Positions 8,647-17,699 of a stretch of 64,000 nt of DNA are shown here, one piece after another; position 1 is the first letter of the stretch; each line of letters begins with the position of its first letter. This stretch comes from RGIG1902 sp034926865 (GTDB taxonomy: Bacteria; Bacillota; Clostridia; Oscillospirales; Butyricicoccaceae): positions 1 to 64,000 of the forward strand of contig JAYFQP010000013.1 in the NCBI GenBank assembly GCA_034926865.1, in the 5' to 3' direction. The notes under the pieces are model-generated. The model was not told the DNA's origin and ran no database searches. It saw only the letters and a program-made list of their open reading frames with translations. The translations under genes were made by a program, and so were the position numbers.

Positions 8647-9099
8647 TTATTTTGCAGGATTTAATCTAATATCAAGGCATATATCCCCTACTGATGTAGA
8701 TAGATAGCAAGAGGCATTACTTATCGAATTTTTACTGCTGTCGCCGCATCCATGAAGCTCCGGGGGCAATATATCGCAATTCAAGCCGGTTCCGGCAAGC
8801 ATGGTCATAACATTCCCACTGATAATGTTTGATATCTCCGATACTGCTGATGTGACAAAATCGTCAACACTATCTATATCCATGCCGCTCATAATCTTAA
8901 CCATATTAATAGATGTGCTGTTCGGGAAACGATAAACAACATCTCCCTCAAGATCCCCTGTCACTCCGATACATACATCGATTTCATCTTTGCCACTCAA
9001 TTCTTTATCCTTGTGATCACCAATCTGTGATAAGTCAAGCATCAACTCAAATACGGAACGCGTAGCCTCCAAAAAAATTTCATAGAGCTTAGTCTCCAT
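8647..9099 (-). CDS. cheX: CheX-like chemotaxis phosphatase-family protein
   Basis: CheX-type proteins dephosphorylate CheY-P. The 150-residue product carries the family's helix motif as SEISNIISGNVMTML near the middle, with the conserved Glu and Asn that insert into the CheY active site, and has the usual single-motif CheX length. I start it at the ATG at 9099, preceded by AAGGGG; an upstream in-frame ATG at 9159 would push the protein far into the preceding gene. It overlaps the upstream hemerythrin gene by 11 bases, so the two are translated together. No other chemotaxis genes are in the window, so its CheY partner must be elsewhere. Confidence 0.8.
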   Translation of the reverse strand: METKLYEIFLEATRSVFELMLDLSQIGDHKDKELSGKDEIDVCIGVTGDLEGDVVYRFPNSTSINMVKIMSGMDIDSVDDFVTSAVSEISNIISGNVMTMLAGTGLNCDILPPELHGCGDSSKNSISNASCYLSTSVGDICLDIRLNPAK

Positions 9100-9517
9100 T
9101 TTTTGATACCCCTTTTTCGATTGCATAATTTGCAATACGCTGATCTTCGGCCTCGACATGGTTTATTAGCCAGGCCAGCAGCTTTCCCGCAAACTGCTGC
9201 ATCAGCTTTTCGTTACAGCCTTCGCGCTCATACTCTGAAGAGACCTGCTGTACATAACTTACCATTTCTGCGTGAAGCTGCCTGTGCATCTCGTAATTTG
9301 GATAACCAATTTTTTTCTGATACGCTTCCTCATCTTTAAAATGTTCCAGAACATATCCGTTCATGAACTCCAGTGTTTCATTTACACGGTGCACTTTCTC
9401 TTCCCATGAAGCAGAAGAGCGCAGCGTATACAAGAATGTTTCAATTCTCTGGAATAATTCTTTATGCTGAGTGTCAATAAGCGTGACGCCCAACTCATAT
9501 TTATCTTTCCATAGCAT
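9089..9517 (-). CDS. bacteriohemerythrin
   Basis: Hemerythrin four-helix bundles bind O2 at a di-iron centre. All seven ligands are visible: His18 (DTQHKELF), His59 and Glu63 (HFKDEE), His78 and His82 (HRQLH), His120 and Asp125 (NHVEAED), counted from the ATG at 9517. An in-frame TTG at 9526 is possible, but the ATG is better spaced from GAAAGGG. The single-domain, roughly 142-residue size is typical. Overlap with cheX suggests a joint role in oxygen or redox sensing linked to motility or phospho-signalling; this is inference from context. Confidence 0.9.
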   Translation of the reverse strand: MLWKDKYELGVTLIDTQHKELFQRIETFLYTLRSSASWEEKVHRVNETLEFMNGYVLEHFKDEEAYQKKIGYPNYEMHRQLHAEMVSYVQQVSSEYEREGCNEKLMQQFAGKLLAWLINHVEAEDQRIANYAIEKGVSKNGD

Positions 9518-9808
9518 CCCGATCAACCCTTTCTATCTGAGTTTACTAAAAACAAAAGGCCACAGTTTTAGAAATCTAAAAGTCGCATACTGCCCTTATA
9601 TTTTATATCGCTGGATTCGGTAAAAAATTAAGTTTATTGCCAGAAACAGTTCTTTAATTAAAATTCGCTGCCTTCTTCACCGCAAGGCACAAAAACTTGT
9701 ATGCCATCTATGCTTAAATAAACAACCTTTTCTGCAAGAAAACAGCCATTCCCATTATCCTGTACTAGCCGCTGCTTAGATATATATTAATTACTCACAA
9801 CTCATCGG

Positions 9809-9836
9809 TTGTAAACCATTTTTCAAATGCTATAAT
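9809..9836 (+). promoter_or_regulatory. sigma-A promoter for capA-like gene
   Basis: TTGTAA (9809-9814), a 16-bp spacer and a perfect TATAAT (9831-9836), about 60 bases before the ATG at 9898. The preceding 270 bases of the gap show no other clear feature. Confidence 0.7.
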
Positions 9837-9897
9837 AGTTATATATTCTTAAAAGATGGCAGCTCGCAACAATACGATTATTCTGAAGGAGGGACCT

Positions 9898-11193
9898 ATG
9901 TCAAAGACAAGCTTCATCTTTACAGGGGATTCTTTTATTACAAGAAGACTTCCCGAAAATGGTTATGCCGGATTCAAAGAGCTTTCTGAAATCATTAAGA
10001 AATATGACGTGCGCTTCAATAACCTTGAAATTACAGTGCACGATCAGGAAGGCTACCCAGAAGCGCTTTCCGGAGGTACCTGGGCCATGACAGAGCCCGT
10101 AGTTCTGGACGATTTGACCCGCTTTGGCTTTAATGTATACAATACAGCCAATAACCATTCCGCGGATTACGGTCATGGTGGACTGCTAGCCACTTTAAAG
10201 AACCTTAGGGAACGCAATCTTGCCTGTTGCGGCACAGGCAAAAACCTAGCTGAAGCTTCTGCCCCGACTTATCTTGAAACTGCAAGCTCAAGAGTGGCAG
10301 TTATCGGCGTATGCTCTTCGTTTCACAAAAATGCGGTAGCGGGAAACTCGAGAATAGACATGATGGGTCGCCCTGGGCTAAACCCCCTTTCCTCAAATAC
10401 GACCTGTCAAGTCACTGAAGAATATTTCAAAGTGCTTCAGGACATTGCTGAGAAGACAAAACTTAATGCCGCCATGGAAAAATCTATCCGAAACGGGTAT
10501 GCACCCCCACTGCCAGAGGGCAAGCTCAATTTCGGAGGGCTAAGTTTTCAACTGGCAGACTGCAACAGGCTTGTAACCAAGCCCAGTGAGAAAGATATGC
10601 AGCGTATTTCCGCTTCTATTCGCGAGGCGGGAAGGCAGGCTGATTATGTTATTGTAAGCCTTCATGCCCATGAAGATGAGGATGGCGATGAATCGATTCC
10701 CGCCGAGTTTATCCGTATATTTGCCAAGGCCTGCATAGACTGCGGAGCCCACGCTATTGTGGGCCACGGCCCACACGTGCTCAGAGGAATTGAAATTTAC
10801 AACGGAAAGCCCATAATCTATAGCCTTGGAAACTTTATATTTGAAACTGAAACCGTATCCGTGCAGCCGGCTGACGCTTATGAAAAGCACTCCATGCCAA
10901 ACACTGCCACCGTCGGGGAATATATGAACAACCGAAGCAAAAACGGCACACGGGGATATGGCGTACAGCCAAACATATGGCGCGCCGTTATGGCCGGTAT
11001 GACGGCTGAAAACGGTTCAATTACCCAGCTTCAGCTTTATCCTATTACGCTTCATATGAATGAACCATCATACCGTAAGGGTGTGCCTGAGCTTTCTTAT
11101 AATGAGTGGATTCTGGAATACCTGAAAGAATTATCCAGTCCGTTTGGAACCGAAATTAGCATAGTTAACGGAGTGGGTTACATAAACCTTTAA
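9898..11193 (+). CDS. CapA-family metallophosphatase-like protein
   Basis: The product (431 residues from the ATG at 9898, after GGAGGG) belongs to the CapA/PgsA-type calcineurin-like family. Metal-binding blocks include FTGDSFI near the N-terminus, NLEITV, NTANNHSADYGHGGL, SLHAHED and GHGPHVLRG...YSLGNFIFE. CapA proteins take part in poly-gamma-glutamate or capsule synthesis, but many bacterial homologues without other cap genes have unknown roles. There is no signal peptide or membrane segment, unlike classical membrane-anchored CapA, so a cytosolic phosphoesterase acting on a small substrate is possible. The gene stands alone between its own promoter and terminator. Confidence 0.8.
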   Translation: MSKTSFIFTGDSFITRRLPENGYAGFKELSEIIKKYDVRFNNLEITVHDQEGYPEALSGGTWAMTEPVVLDDLTRFGFNVYNTANNHSADYGHGGLLATLKNLRERNLACCGTGKNLAEASAPTYLETASSRVAVIGVCSSFHKNAVAGNSRIDMMGRPGLNPLSSNTTCQVTEEYFKVLQDIAEKTKLNAAMEKSIRNGYAPPLPEGKLNFGGLSFQLADCNRLVTKPSEKDMQRISASIREAGRQADYVIVSLHAHEDEDGDESIPAEFIRIFAKACIDCGAHAIVGHGPHVLRGIEIYNGKPIIYSLGNFIFETETVSVQPADAYEKHSMPNTATVGEYMNNRSKNGTRGYGVQPNIWRAVMAGMTAENGSITQLQLYPITLHMNEPSYRKGVPELSYNEWILEYLKELSSPFGTEISIVNGVGYINL

Positions 11194-11252
11194 CTGACTA
11201 TTTACTTTCGAAGAAGTAGGCGGCTTTCACCTATTCCCTTCCACTCCAGAAC

Positions 11253-11288
11253 AAAAACAGCTTTCGGCGATTACCAAAAGCTGTTTTT
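11253..11288 (+). terminator. intrinsic terminator after capA-like gene
   Basis: 12-bp stem AAAAACAGCTTT (11253-11264) and AAAGCTGTTTTT (11277-11288) with a 12-base loop, followed by further A/T. It ends the capA-like transcript. Confidence 0.8.
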
Positions 11289-11341
11289 AGTAAAAAAGAT
11301 AATCAATGATTACTCTGCGAATATCTTACAGTATTTGAATA

Positions 11342-11400
11342 CAGAACACAGCAGAATACGCGACTATAATGCTTACTGCGTATCCTACTGTGTTCTTTTT
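11342..11400. terminator. imperfect hairpin terminator
   Basis: Arms 11342-11360 and 11376-11394 pair over about 17 of 19 positions and are followed by a T-run (11394-11400) on the plus strand. It lies between the convergent capA-like and gntR genes, and the stem can also form in the gntR transcript. Confidence 0.65.
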
Positions 11401-11429
11401 TATACTGTTTTTAAGCGTGTCTTCTCGCC

Positions 11430-12161
11430 CTATGCATTAAGCGGTTCGCTATTGTGGGCCATTTCATCAATTAATACATAGTCGATAAGATTTATATATA
11501 TTTGCTTGCTTTTTTCATAATCCCGCTCGCAAATAGCCCGAAAAAGCAGCGCGTGATCCTCCTGATCCAGGTCGGAATCTGACGAAATAGGCGAAATCTG
11601 ACGATTTGCTTTGTAATAATCCGACATCATTGAGGAGCCGATATCGTACAGCGTTTCAAAAATCGAATTACCAGACATGGTAAGTATATATCTGTGAAAC
11701 CGAAAATCCGCTTCAATAAATCTTTCATTATCATTTTCGACAACGCACTGCAGGAGCTCTTTAAGATATGTATTCAAAATTCCCAACTGCTCTAAAGTAT
11801 ATTTGTCGATTGCAAGGCGCAAAGCCTCAAGCTCAAAGCATTTCCTGAATTGAGCAATTTCCTGAAGTGTTTTGGAGTGCAGCAGGATATTCCCCACTTC
11901 TGACAGATACTCGCTTAAAGAAAAGCTTTTAACAAACGAGCCATCTCCAACGCGCACATCAACAAGCCCCATAACCTGAAGTCTTTGCATTGCCATACGC
12001 ACAGACATTCTGCTAACGCCGAATTGCTTTGCCAACTCGGTTTCAGACGGAATCCTAAAACCGGACGGCCAGGTTTCCGAGATAATAAAGCCCTTTAAAG
12101 TCGCATAAATCTGAGCAGTAATATTCTCCTTTTTGATATTCATTATTTTATCGTCCCTCAA
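11430..12161 (-). CDS. GntR/FadR-family transcriptional regulator
   Basis: The N-terminal winged helix is typical of GntR proteins: RIPSETELAKQFGVSRMSVRMA, then GLVDVRVGDGSFV. The C-terminal roughly 150 residues form the all-helical FCD (FadR) ligand domain, with DFRFHRYI and EDHALLFRAI supplying the usual metal-site Asp and His residues. FCD regulators commonly respond to sugar acids or organic acids, consistent with the divergent enolase-superfamily cluster. The TTG at 12161 lies 6-7 bases after GGGAGGG; an ATG at 12143 after GAGGG is the alternative. It probably represses or tunes the divergent operon and possibly itself. Confidence 0.88.
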   Translation of the reverse strand: MRDDKIMNIKKENITAQIYATLKGFIISETWPSGFRIPSETELAKQFGVSRMSVRMAMQRLQVMGLVDVRVGDGSFVKSFSLSEYLSEVGNILLHSKTLQEIAQFRKCFELEALRLAIDKYTLEQLGILNTYLKELLQCVVENDNERFIEADFRFHRYILTMSGNSIFETLYDIGSSMMSDYYKANRQISPISSDSDLDQEDHALLFRAICERDYEKSKQIYINLIDYVLIDEMAHNSEPLNA

Positions 12162-12458
12162 ACTGATCCCTCCCGGCTTTAATTAGATATTGTATCAACT
12201 GTTAATATAATATGATAAACAGCACCTGTTTAATGTTATACAGCATACATTTTGCATTTGGCTCATAAAAATATTGTAGCCTGACCTTACAACAATCGTT
12301 TTCTATCTGGCCTAAGAGCTTCTTAGATGTTAGACAACCGTTGTATGCCTATATACATATGCGTAGTTGAGCCTTATTAATCTCTTGCATTTATATTGGT
12401 TGTTCATCATTGGCCGTTCATCGCCAATTTAATAATTATAATTTTAGGAGGCTAAAAC
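12162..12458. promoter_or_regulatory. divergent control region with candidate GntR operators
   Basis: This 297-bp gap between the divergent gntR and catabolic genes has two small dyads. TAAACAG-CAC-CTGTTTA (12216-12232) has perfect 7-bp arms and lies near the gntR start. ACAAC-C-GTTGT (12334-12344) has perfect 5-bp arms and lies nearer the catabolic operon. Either could be a FadR-type operator. AGGAGG is present just before the ATG at 12459. A definite -35/-10 pair could not be chosen. Confidence 0.45.
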
Positions 12459-13658
12459 ATGAAAATCACGAAGGTAGATGTAATGTTAGTCAAAACCCCC
12501 CGCATACTTAAGGAAAAGCCTCAGTGGAGGCCAATTATCTGCCGCATCTATACAGACGAGGGTCTTTACGGAGACGGTGAAGCCGCCCTGGCATACGGCG
12601 TGGCAGCCCAGGCCGCGTTCGGAATGATACAGGATCTTTCCAAGCTGATTATAGGGATGGACCCGCTCGACAACGAAGTAATCTGGGATAAATTATATAA
12701 AAACACCTTTTGGGGGCAAAACGGCGGCCCGGTAGTATTTGCCGGAATGTCAGCCATCGATATCGCTTTATGGGATATAAAAGGCAAATACTTCAACGCT
12801 CCTATCTACAAGCTTCTCGGAGGCAAAAAGCGGGATAAGCTTCGTACATACGCAAGCCAGCTGACTTACGGCTGGGGCGAGCTTGGCGAAACCTGTGATC
12901 GCTGCGGCACGGTCGACGAATATGTCGCGAACTGCAAAAAGGCCGTAGCCGAGGGCTATGACTGCGTAAAGCTGGATTTCTTTAACTATGACCGCGACAA
13001 AAGCGTTTTGAACTACACCGATGCACAGCGAACCCTCCTCACCCCATACTACTGCCAGCTTATCGAAGAGCGCGTCGCAGCAGTTCGCGAAGCTATTGGA
13101 CCAGGCGTTGATATCATTATGGAAAACCACAGCTATCCTGACGCAAACGGAGCAGTACAGCTTGGGCGCATTGTTCAAAAGTATAACATTTTCTACTTTG
13201 AAGAGCCAAACACCCCAAACCCTAAAACTGCGAAATACATATGCGACAAGCTTGAGATGCCAATCGCTCACGGCGAACGCGTCTATAGTCGCTGGCAATA
13301 CGCTCAGTACTTTGAAAACATGTCCGTACAGGTCATTCAGCCAGACCTTGGTAATTGCGGCGGCATCACGGAAGGCAAAAAAATCTGTGATATGGCGCAC
13401 GTGTACGATGTCTCCGTTCAGTGCCACGTCTGCGCGAGCCCTCTCTCAACGGCTGCAGCACTTCAGCTTGAGTGCGTGATTCCAAACTTTGTAATCCATG
13501 AGCACCACAGAAACTGCCTGCTCCAGCAAAACAAAGAGCTATGTATCTATGATTATCAGCCTGTAAACGGCAAGTTTGACATCCCCAATCTGCCCGGCCT
13601 CGGCAATGAATTTTCGGAAGTGGCTCTTAACAACTGCGATAAGGTCACTGTGCAATAG
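12459..13658 (+). CDS. enolase-superfamily (mandelate racemase/MLE) sugar-acid dehydratase-like protein, copy A
   Basis: This 399-residue enolase-superfamily enzyme would abstract a proton alpha to a carboxylate. Key residues: Lys171-x-Asp173, metal ligands Glu222 (MENH), Glu248 (FEEP) and Glu273 (HGERVYSRW), and the Asp296-His323 dyad (QPDLGNCGGITE; QCHVCASP). His224, two residues after the first ligand, matches the catalytic His of D-galactonate dehydratase-type enzymes, so a sugar-acid dehydratase is the best guess. Racemase or cycloisomerase activity is not excluded. It is the first gene of the cluster divergent from gntR, followed by an APC permease and two paralogues. The start is after AGGAGG. 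Confidence 0.85.
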   Translation: MKITKVDVMLVKTPRILKEKPQWRPIICRIYTDEGLYGDGEAALAYGVAAQAAFGMIQDLSKLIIGMDPLDNEVIWDKLYKNTFWGQNGGPVVFAGMSAIDIALWDIKGKYFNAPIYKLLGGKKRDKLRTYASQLTYGWGELGETCDRCGTVDEYVANCKKAVAEGYDCVKLDFFNYDRDKSVLNYTDAQRTLLTPYYCQLIEERVAAVREAIGPGVDIIMENHSYPDANGAVQLGRIVQKYNIFYFEEPNTPNPKTAKYICDKLEMPIAHGERVYSRWQYAQYFENMSVQVIQPDLGNCGGITEGKKICDMAHVYDVSVQCHVCASPLSTAAALQLECVIPNFVIHEHHRNCLLQQNKELCIYDYQPVNGKFDIPNLPGLGNEFSEVALNNCDKVTVQ

Positions 13659-13771
13659 TTATAGCGCAGTAATTATATCCTAATCCCTCGCGGCTTTTAA
13701 AATGTATGGGAGCTAATATCCTTCATCAAGTCAGCGTTACTAAAATTACTGAAATTGAGGTGAGTAAACCT

Positions 13772-15154
13772 ATGTCAAGCAATTCTGCCCCAGCCGTTAG
13801 CGCTCCCATTGTCCCAAAAAGGAAAGGTGACGGCAAGCTCGGTCTGCTTGAACTGTACTGCATTTCTATAGGCCAGGTCATCGGCGCGGGTGTAATCACT
13901 CTGGTAGGCCCGGCAATCGCAAAAACCGGCTGGTCAGCGTGGCTTTGCTACGGTCTCGCAGTCCTTTATGGGTTCATTATCGTCATTCCTCTGATTTTTA
14001 TCACGGGAACCGTAAAATTATCCGGCGGTTATTACAGCCTGATCGCAGGCTTCACCCAGAGCAAAAGGATTACCGGCATGTTTGCCGTAGCCCAACTTAC
14101 AAAAATGTTCAGCATCTCCCTTTTTGCCGTTTCGCTTGGAACCTATATAAAATCACTTTTTCCTTCGATTCAAGGCATCACATTTATGGAAGCGGCGTTT
14201 ATGTCTTTTTTCTTCATCATTAATATGTTCGGCATCGATATGATGGCAAAGGTGCAAAAGTACATGACATATTTGCTTATAGCCGTGCTTTTCATGTTTG
14301 GTGTCTGGGGGCTCGCACACTATAATAATCCAATTTTTGATTTTTCTCATCCTAATTTTATCACCAATGGCGTATTTGGTATGTGGGTCGCTACATTGTC
14401 TCTTGAGTATTCCACAACGGGATATTCGATGACAATGAACTATGGTGCTGTAGCCCGAAATGCTACCCGCGATATTCCCCGCGCACTGCTTTTATCTGCC
14501 CCAACAATTTTAATCCTCTATTGCGGAGTCGCGATGGCCGACACCTGCGTGCTGCCTATAGCTGAGGTAATTAACCGCCCCCTCACATACACAGCGCTTG
14601 CTATTTTCCCAAAAGTATTATTCTATCTGTTTATCGTAGGCGGACCTATAATGGCTCTTCTGACAACGCTCAACTCCACCATACCAGCAAATTCTCTCGC
14701 CATTGTTAAAGCCTGCGAAGACGGCTGGATGCCAAAAAGCCTCGCTCAGAGAAACAAGTACGGTGTTGCTTGGAAAATCAATTGCATCTACTGGATAATC
14801 GGACTTATTCCCCTTCTGCTCAATTTCAGTGTAAGCGTAATTACCGATAACATCCAGCTTCTCAATTCTCTATTGGCTATCATTTATATTTACTCTTACT
14901 GGTTCCTGCCCAAGCGTTTTCCGGAAGCTTGGAAAAATTCCAGGTATCATATTCCAGATAACCTTTACCGTTTTAGCGTAATCGTATGCTTTGTTCTGCA
15001 AATGATCGTACTCATAACAAAAACAGTAACCATGAGTTCAACAATTGTTATTACAAGCACAATTGTCACTCTCGTATTGTTTGCAATAGGCTTTATCCGC
15101 GCGCGCGATTCTTCCATCGATATGTCAAAAATCGTCAAGATATGGGCCGACTGA
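13772..15154 (+). CDS. APC-family amino acid/organic acid permease
   Basis: This membrane protein of about 460 residues has around 12 hydrophobic helices. The first carries the APC-type motif GQVIGAGVITLVGPAIA. I start at the ATG at 13772, preceded by GAGGTGAG; an in-frame ATG at 13706 lacks a comparable site. Members import amino acids, polyamines or related compounds with protons. Its position inside the cluster of enolase-superfamily genes implies that it imports their substrate, which would be unusual for a plain sugar acid because those normally use MFS, TRAP or GntP carriers. An amino- or acyl-amino acid derivative is worth considering. Confidence 0.82.
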   Translation: MSSNSAPAVSAPIVPKRKGDGKLGLLELYCISIGQVIGAGVITLVGPAIAKTGWSAWLCYGLAVLYGFIIVIPLIFITGTVKLSGGYYSLIAGFTQSKRITGMFAVAQLTKMFSISLFAVSLGTYIKSLFPSIQGITFMEAAFMSFFFIINMFGIDMMAKVQKYMTYLLIAVLFMFGVWGLAHYNNPIFDFSHPNFITNGVFGMWVATLSLEYSTTGYSMTMNYGAVARNATRDIPRALLLSAPTILILYCGVAMADTCVLPIAEVINRPLTYTALAIFPKVLFYLFIVGGPIMALLTTLNSTIPANSLAIVKACEDGWMPKSLAQRNKYGVAWKINCIYWIIGLIPLLLNFSVSVITDNIQLLNSLLAIIYIYSYWFLPKRFPEAWKNSRYHIPDNLYRFSVIVCFVLQMIVLITKTVTMSSTIVITSTIVTLVLFAIGFIRARDSSIDMSKIVKIWAD

Positions 15155-15181
15155 TAATTACAAATTAAGGAGTAATATAAA

Positions 15182-16363
15182 ATGAAAATCACCAAAATTG
15201 ATGTTATGCAGGTGAAAATAGCGAACAATCCTGCCTGGCGCCCAATAATTTGCCGTATTTTCACTGATGAAGGTATTTATGGCGACGGCGAAGCTGCCCT
15301 TGCCTATGGCATTGGAGCTCCAGCTGCCTTCGGTATGGTACAGGATCTCGCCAAAATGATCATTGGTATGGACCCTCTGGACAATGAGGTAATTTGGGAT
15401 AAACTATATAAAAATACCTTCTGGGGGCAAAATGGAGGACCCGTTGTTTTCGCAGGGATTTCTGCACTTGATATAGCCCTCTGGGATATAAAAGGAAAAT
15501 ACTTTAACGTGCCGGTTTATAAGCTTCTGGGCGGCAAAAAGCGTGACAGTCTGCGTTGCTACGCAAGCCAGCTTCAGTTTGGCTGGAGCGACCACTGGGA
15601 AGAGCATAAGGATAATTGGGAATATGCCGAAAGCTGCAGAAAAGCTGTTGCGGAGGGCTATGACTGCGTGAAAATCGACTTTTTCACCTATGATAAACCT
15701 GACGGTCGCCGCTTTGAAAATGTGTGTGAAACCACCACTCTTCTCAGCCCATACTATACCCAGCTTATTGAGGAGCGCGTTGCCACGGTACGCGAAGCTA
15801 TCGGCCCGAATGTTGACATTATTATGGAAAACCACTCACGCCTCGATGCAAACGGAGCCGTGCAGCTCGGACGCCTAGTCCAGAAATATAATATTTTCTA
15901 TTTTGAGGAACCCAATACGCCCAGCCCCAAGACCGCGAAATACATATGCGACAAGCTAAAAATGCCAATAGCCCATGGCGAGCGCGTATACAGCCGCTGG
16001 CAATACGCTCAGTACTTTTAAAATATGTCCGTGCAGGTCATTCAGCCTGATCTTGGAAACTGCGGCGGCATTACGGAAGGCAAGAAGATTTGCGATATGG
16101 CGCACGTTTACGATGTTTCGGTTCAGTGCCACGTCTGTGCAAGCCCGCTTTCTACCGCGGCAGCGCTTCAGTTAGAAGCGGTCATCCCAAATTTCGTAAT
16201 ACATGAGCACCATAGGAATGCGCTGCTTCCGCACAACCGGGAGCTTTGTATCTACGATTATCAGCCGGTAAACGGCAAGTATTCCATTCCTGATCTTCCC
16301 GGTCTCGGCAACGAATTTTCAGAAGTCGCTCTTAACAATTGCCACAAGGTAACTATCGTTTAG
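15182..16363 (+). pseudogene. enolase-superfamily copy B, interrupted by an in-frame TAA
   Basis: This copy is highly similar to copy A along its whole length but has a TAA at 16019-16021 where copy A has GAA (Glu286, in YAQYFENMSV). A single base change explains the break. The reading frame resumes at once and stays open for another 112 codons, keeping the Asp-His dyad. The first part (279 residues) keeps Lys-x-Asp, the MENH, FEEP and GERVYSRW blocks but lacks the dyad, so neither part alone should be active. A short ATG-initiated C-terminal protein could be made by reinitiation, but no ribosome site is evident. A sequencing error is possible. The start follows AAGGAG. Confidence 0.85.
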
Positions 16364-16406
16364 CTCCCCTTGCTGCGTACGAGCGAGATTCAAGGAGGTC
16401 TTTTAA

Positions 16407-17585
16407 ATGAAAATCACAAAAATAGACATTTTACATGTTAAGACTACGCACAAAAATGGACACTGGCGCCCGATACTCTGCCGTATATATACAGACGAGG
16501 GTATTTACGGTGACGGAGAGGCTGCCCTGGCATACGGTGAAGCTCAATTCGCTGCGGCCGGGATGGTTCGCAATTTCGCAAAGCTCATAATTGGTATGGA
16601 TCCACTTAAGAATGAAGTCATCTGGGATCGACTCTATCGGGGAACCTTCTGGGGGCAAAACGGCGGGCCTGTAGTTTTTGCCGGAATTTCTGCCATAGAT
16701 ATGGCTCTCTGGGATATAAAGGGCAAGTATTATAATGCGCCGGTTCATGAACTTCTCGGAGGAAAGCGGCGCGATAATATCCGCACTTACGCCAGCCAGC
16801 TTCAGTTTGGTTGGGAGAACGACATAGTTCCCTGCTACACTCCCGAAATGATGGCCGATTCCGCCAGAAAGGCGGTCGCCGAGGGCTATGACTGCGTTAA
16901 GTATGATTTCTTCACCTTAAACGAGACAGGGAATCCCATCCCTGTAGAGGACAGGATAGGTCTCTTAGGGCCCCGATACCTTAAGATGGTGTCCGCCCGC
17001 TACAAAGCTGTTCGTGACGCAGTCGGCCCCGATGTAGACATCATTATGGAAAATCATTCGATGCCGGACACTTGCTCAGCAATTCAGCTCGGACAGTTGT
17101 GTAAGCCCATGGGCGTTTTCTATTTCGAGGAACCAAATACTCCCGATCCAAAAACATCACACATTGTTCATCACGAAACCGGTCTGCCGGTGGCCTCCGG
17201 CGAGCGCATCTATTCCCGGTGGCAATATGAGGAGTTCTTTAAAACAAACGGCCTTCAGGTCATTCAACCAGACATTGGGACCTGCGGCGGCATTACGGAG
17301 GCCAAAAAAATCTGTGACCTTGCCTATATATACGACGTCGGAGTTCAGGTTCATGTATGCGCAAGCCCACTGTGCACTGCGGCGGCTTTGCAGCTTGAGG
17401 CCGTTATCCCTAATTTCGTTATTCATGAGCACCATGTCTACGCCCGGGCAAAAGCAAATAAAGAACTTTGCATTTACGACTACCAGCCTAAAAACGGCAA
17501 GTTCGAAATTCCAGATCTACCTGGCCTTGGCAACGAGATTTCTGATTTAGCATTTAAAAACTGCGACCTTATCACTATCGAATAG
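16407..17585 (+). CDS. enolase-superfamily sugar-acid dehydratase-like protein, copy C
   Basis: This intact 392-residue paralogue of copies A and B keeps every key residue: CVKYDFF (Lys-x-Asp), IIMENH, FYFEEP, SGERIYSRW, IQPDIGTCGGITE and VQVHVCASP. It is clearly more divergent than A and B are from each other, notably at residues 140-200, the region that helps shape substrate specificity around the barrel mouth. It may act on a stereoisomer or related acid. It ends the four-gene run and is followed by a perfect inverted repeat. AAGGAGG precedes the ATG. Confidence 0.85.
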   Translation: MKITKIDILHVKTTHKNGHWRPILCRIYTDEGIYGDGEAALAYGEAQFAAAGMVRNFAKLIIGMDPLKNEVIWDRLYRGTFWGQNGGPVVFAGISAIDMALWDIKGKYYNAPVHELLGGKRRDNIRTYASQLQFGWENDIVPCYTPEMMADSARKAVAEGYDCVKYDFFTLNETGNPIPVEDRIGLLGPRYLKMVSARYKAVRDAVGPDVDIIMENHSMPDTCSAIQLGQLCKPMGVFYFEEPNTPDPKTSHIVHHETGLPVASGERIYSRWQYEEFFKTNGLQVIQPDIGTCGGITEAKKICDLAYIYDVGVQVHVCASPLCTAAALQLEAVIPNFVIHEHHVYARAKANKELCIYDYQPKNGKFEIPDLPGLGNEISDLAFKNCDLITIE

Positions 17586-17602
17586 AACATATACCAACAA
17601 AA

Positions 17603-17640
17603 GCATACAAGGCATGGCGGTTCCGCCATGCCTTGTATGC
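17603..17640 (+). terminator. perfect 18-bp inverted repeat, likely operon terminator
   Basis: GCATACAAGGCATGGCGG (17603-17620), a 2-base centre, and its exact complement (17623-17640). It lies 18 bases after copy C. The tail is CAAATTT, not a long T-run, so termination may be Rho-assisted or the stem may act as an mRNA 3'-end stabiliser. Confidence 0.65.
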
Positions 17641-17699
17641 CAAATTTACAAAACTTGCCTAATGAACTTTCTATTCAATAGTTAACCAAAAGGGTTTCA

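Noticed and set aside
16019..16021. Recoded stop codon (selenocysteine or pyrrolysine) in enolase copy B
   Set aside because: The codon is TAA, which is not used for either residue, and the paralogue has Glu there; a point mutation is simpler.
17603..17640. Insertion-sequence terminal repeats
   Set aside because: A single self-complementary hairpin beside a gene end with no transposase; an operon-end stem is more likely.
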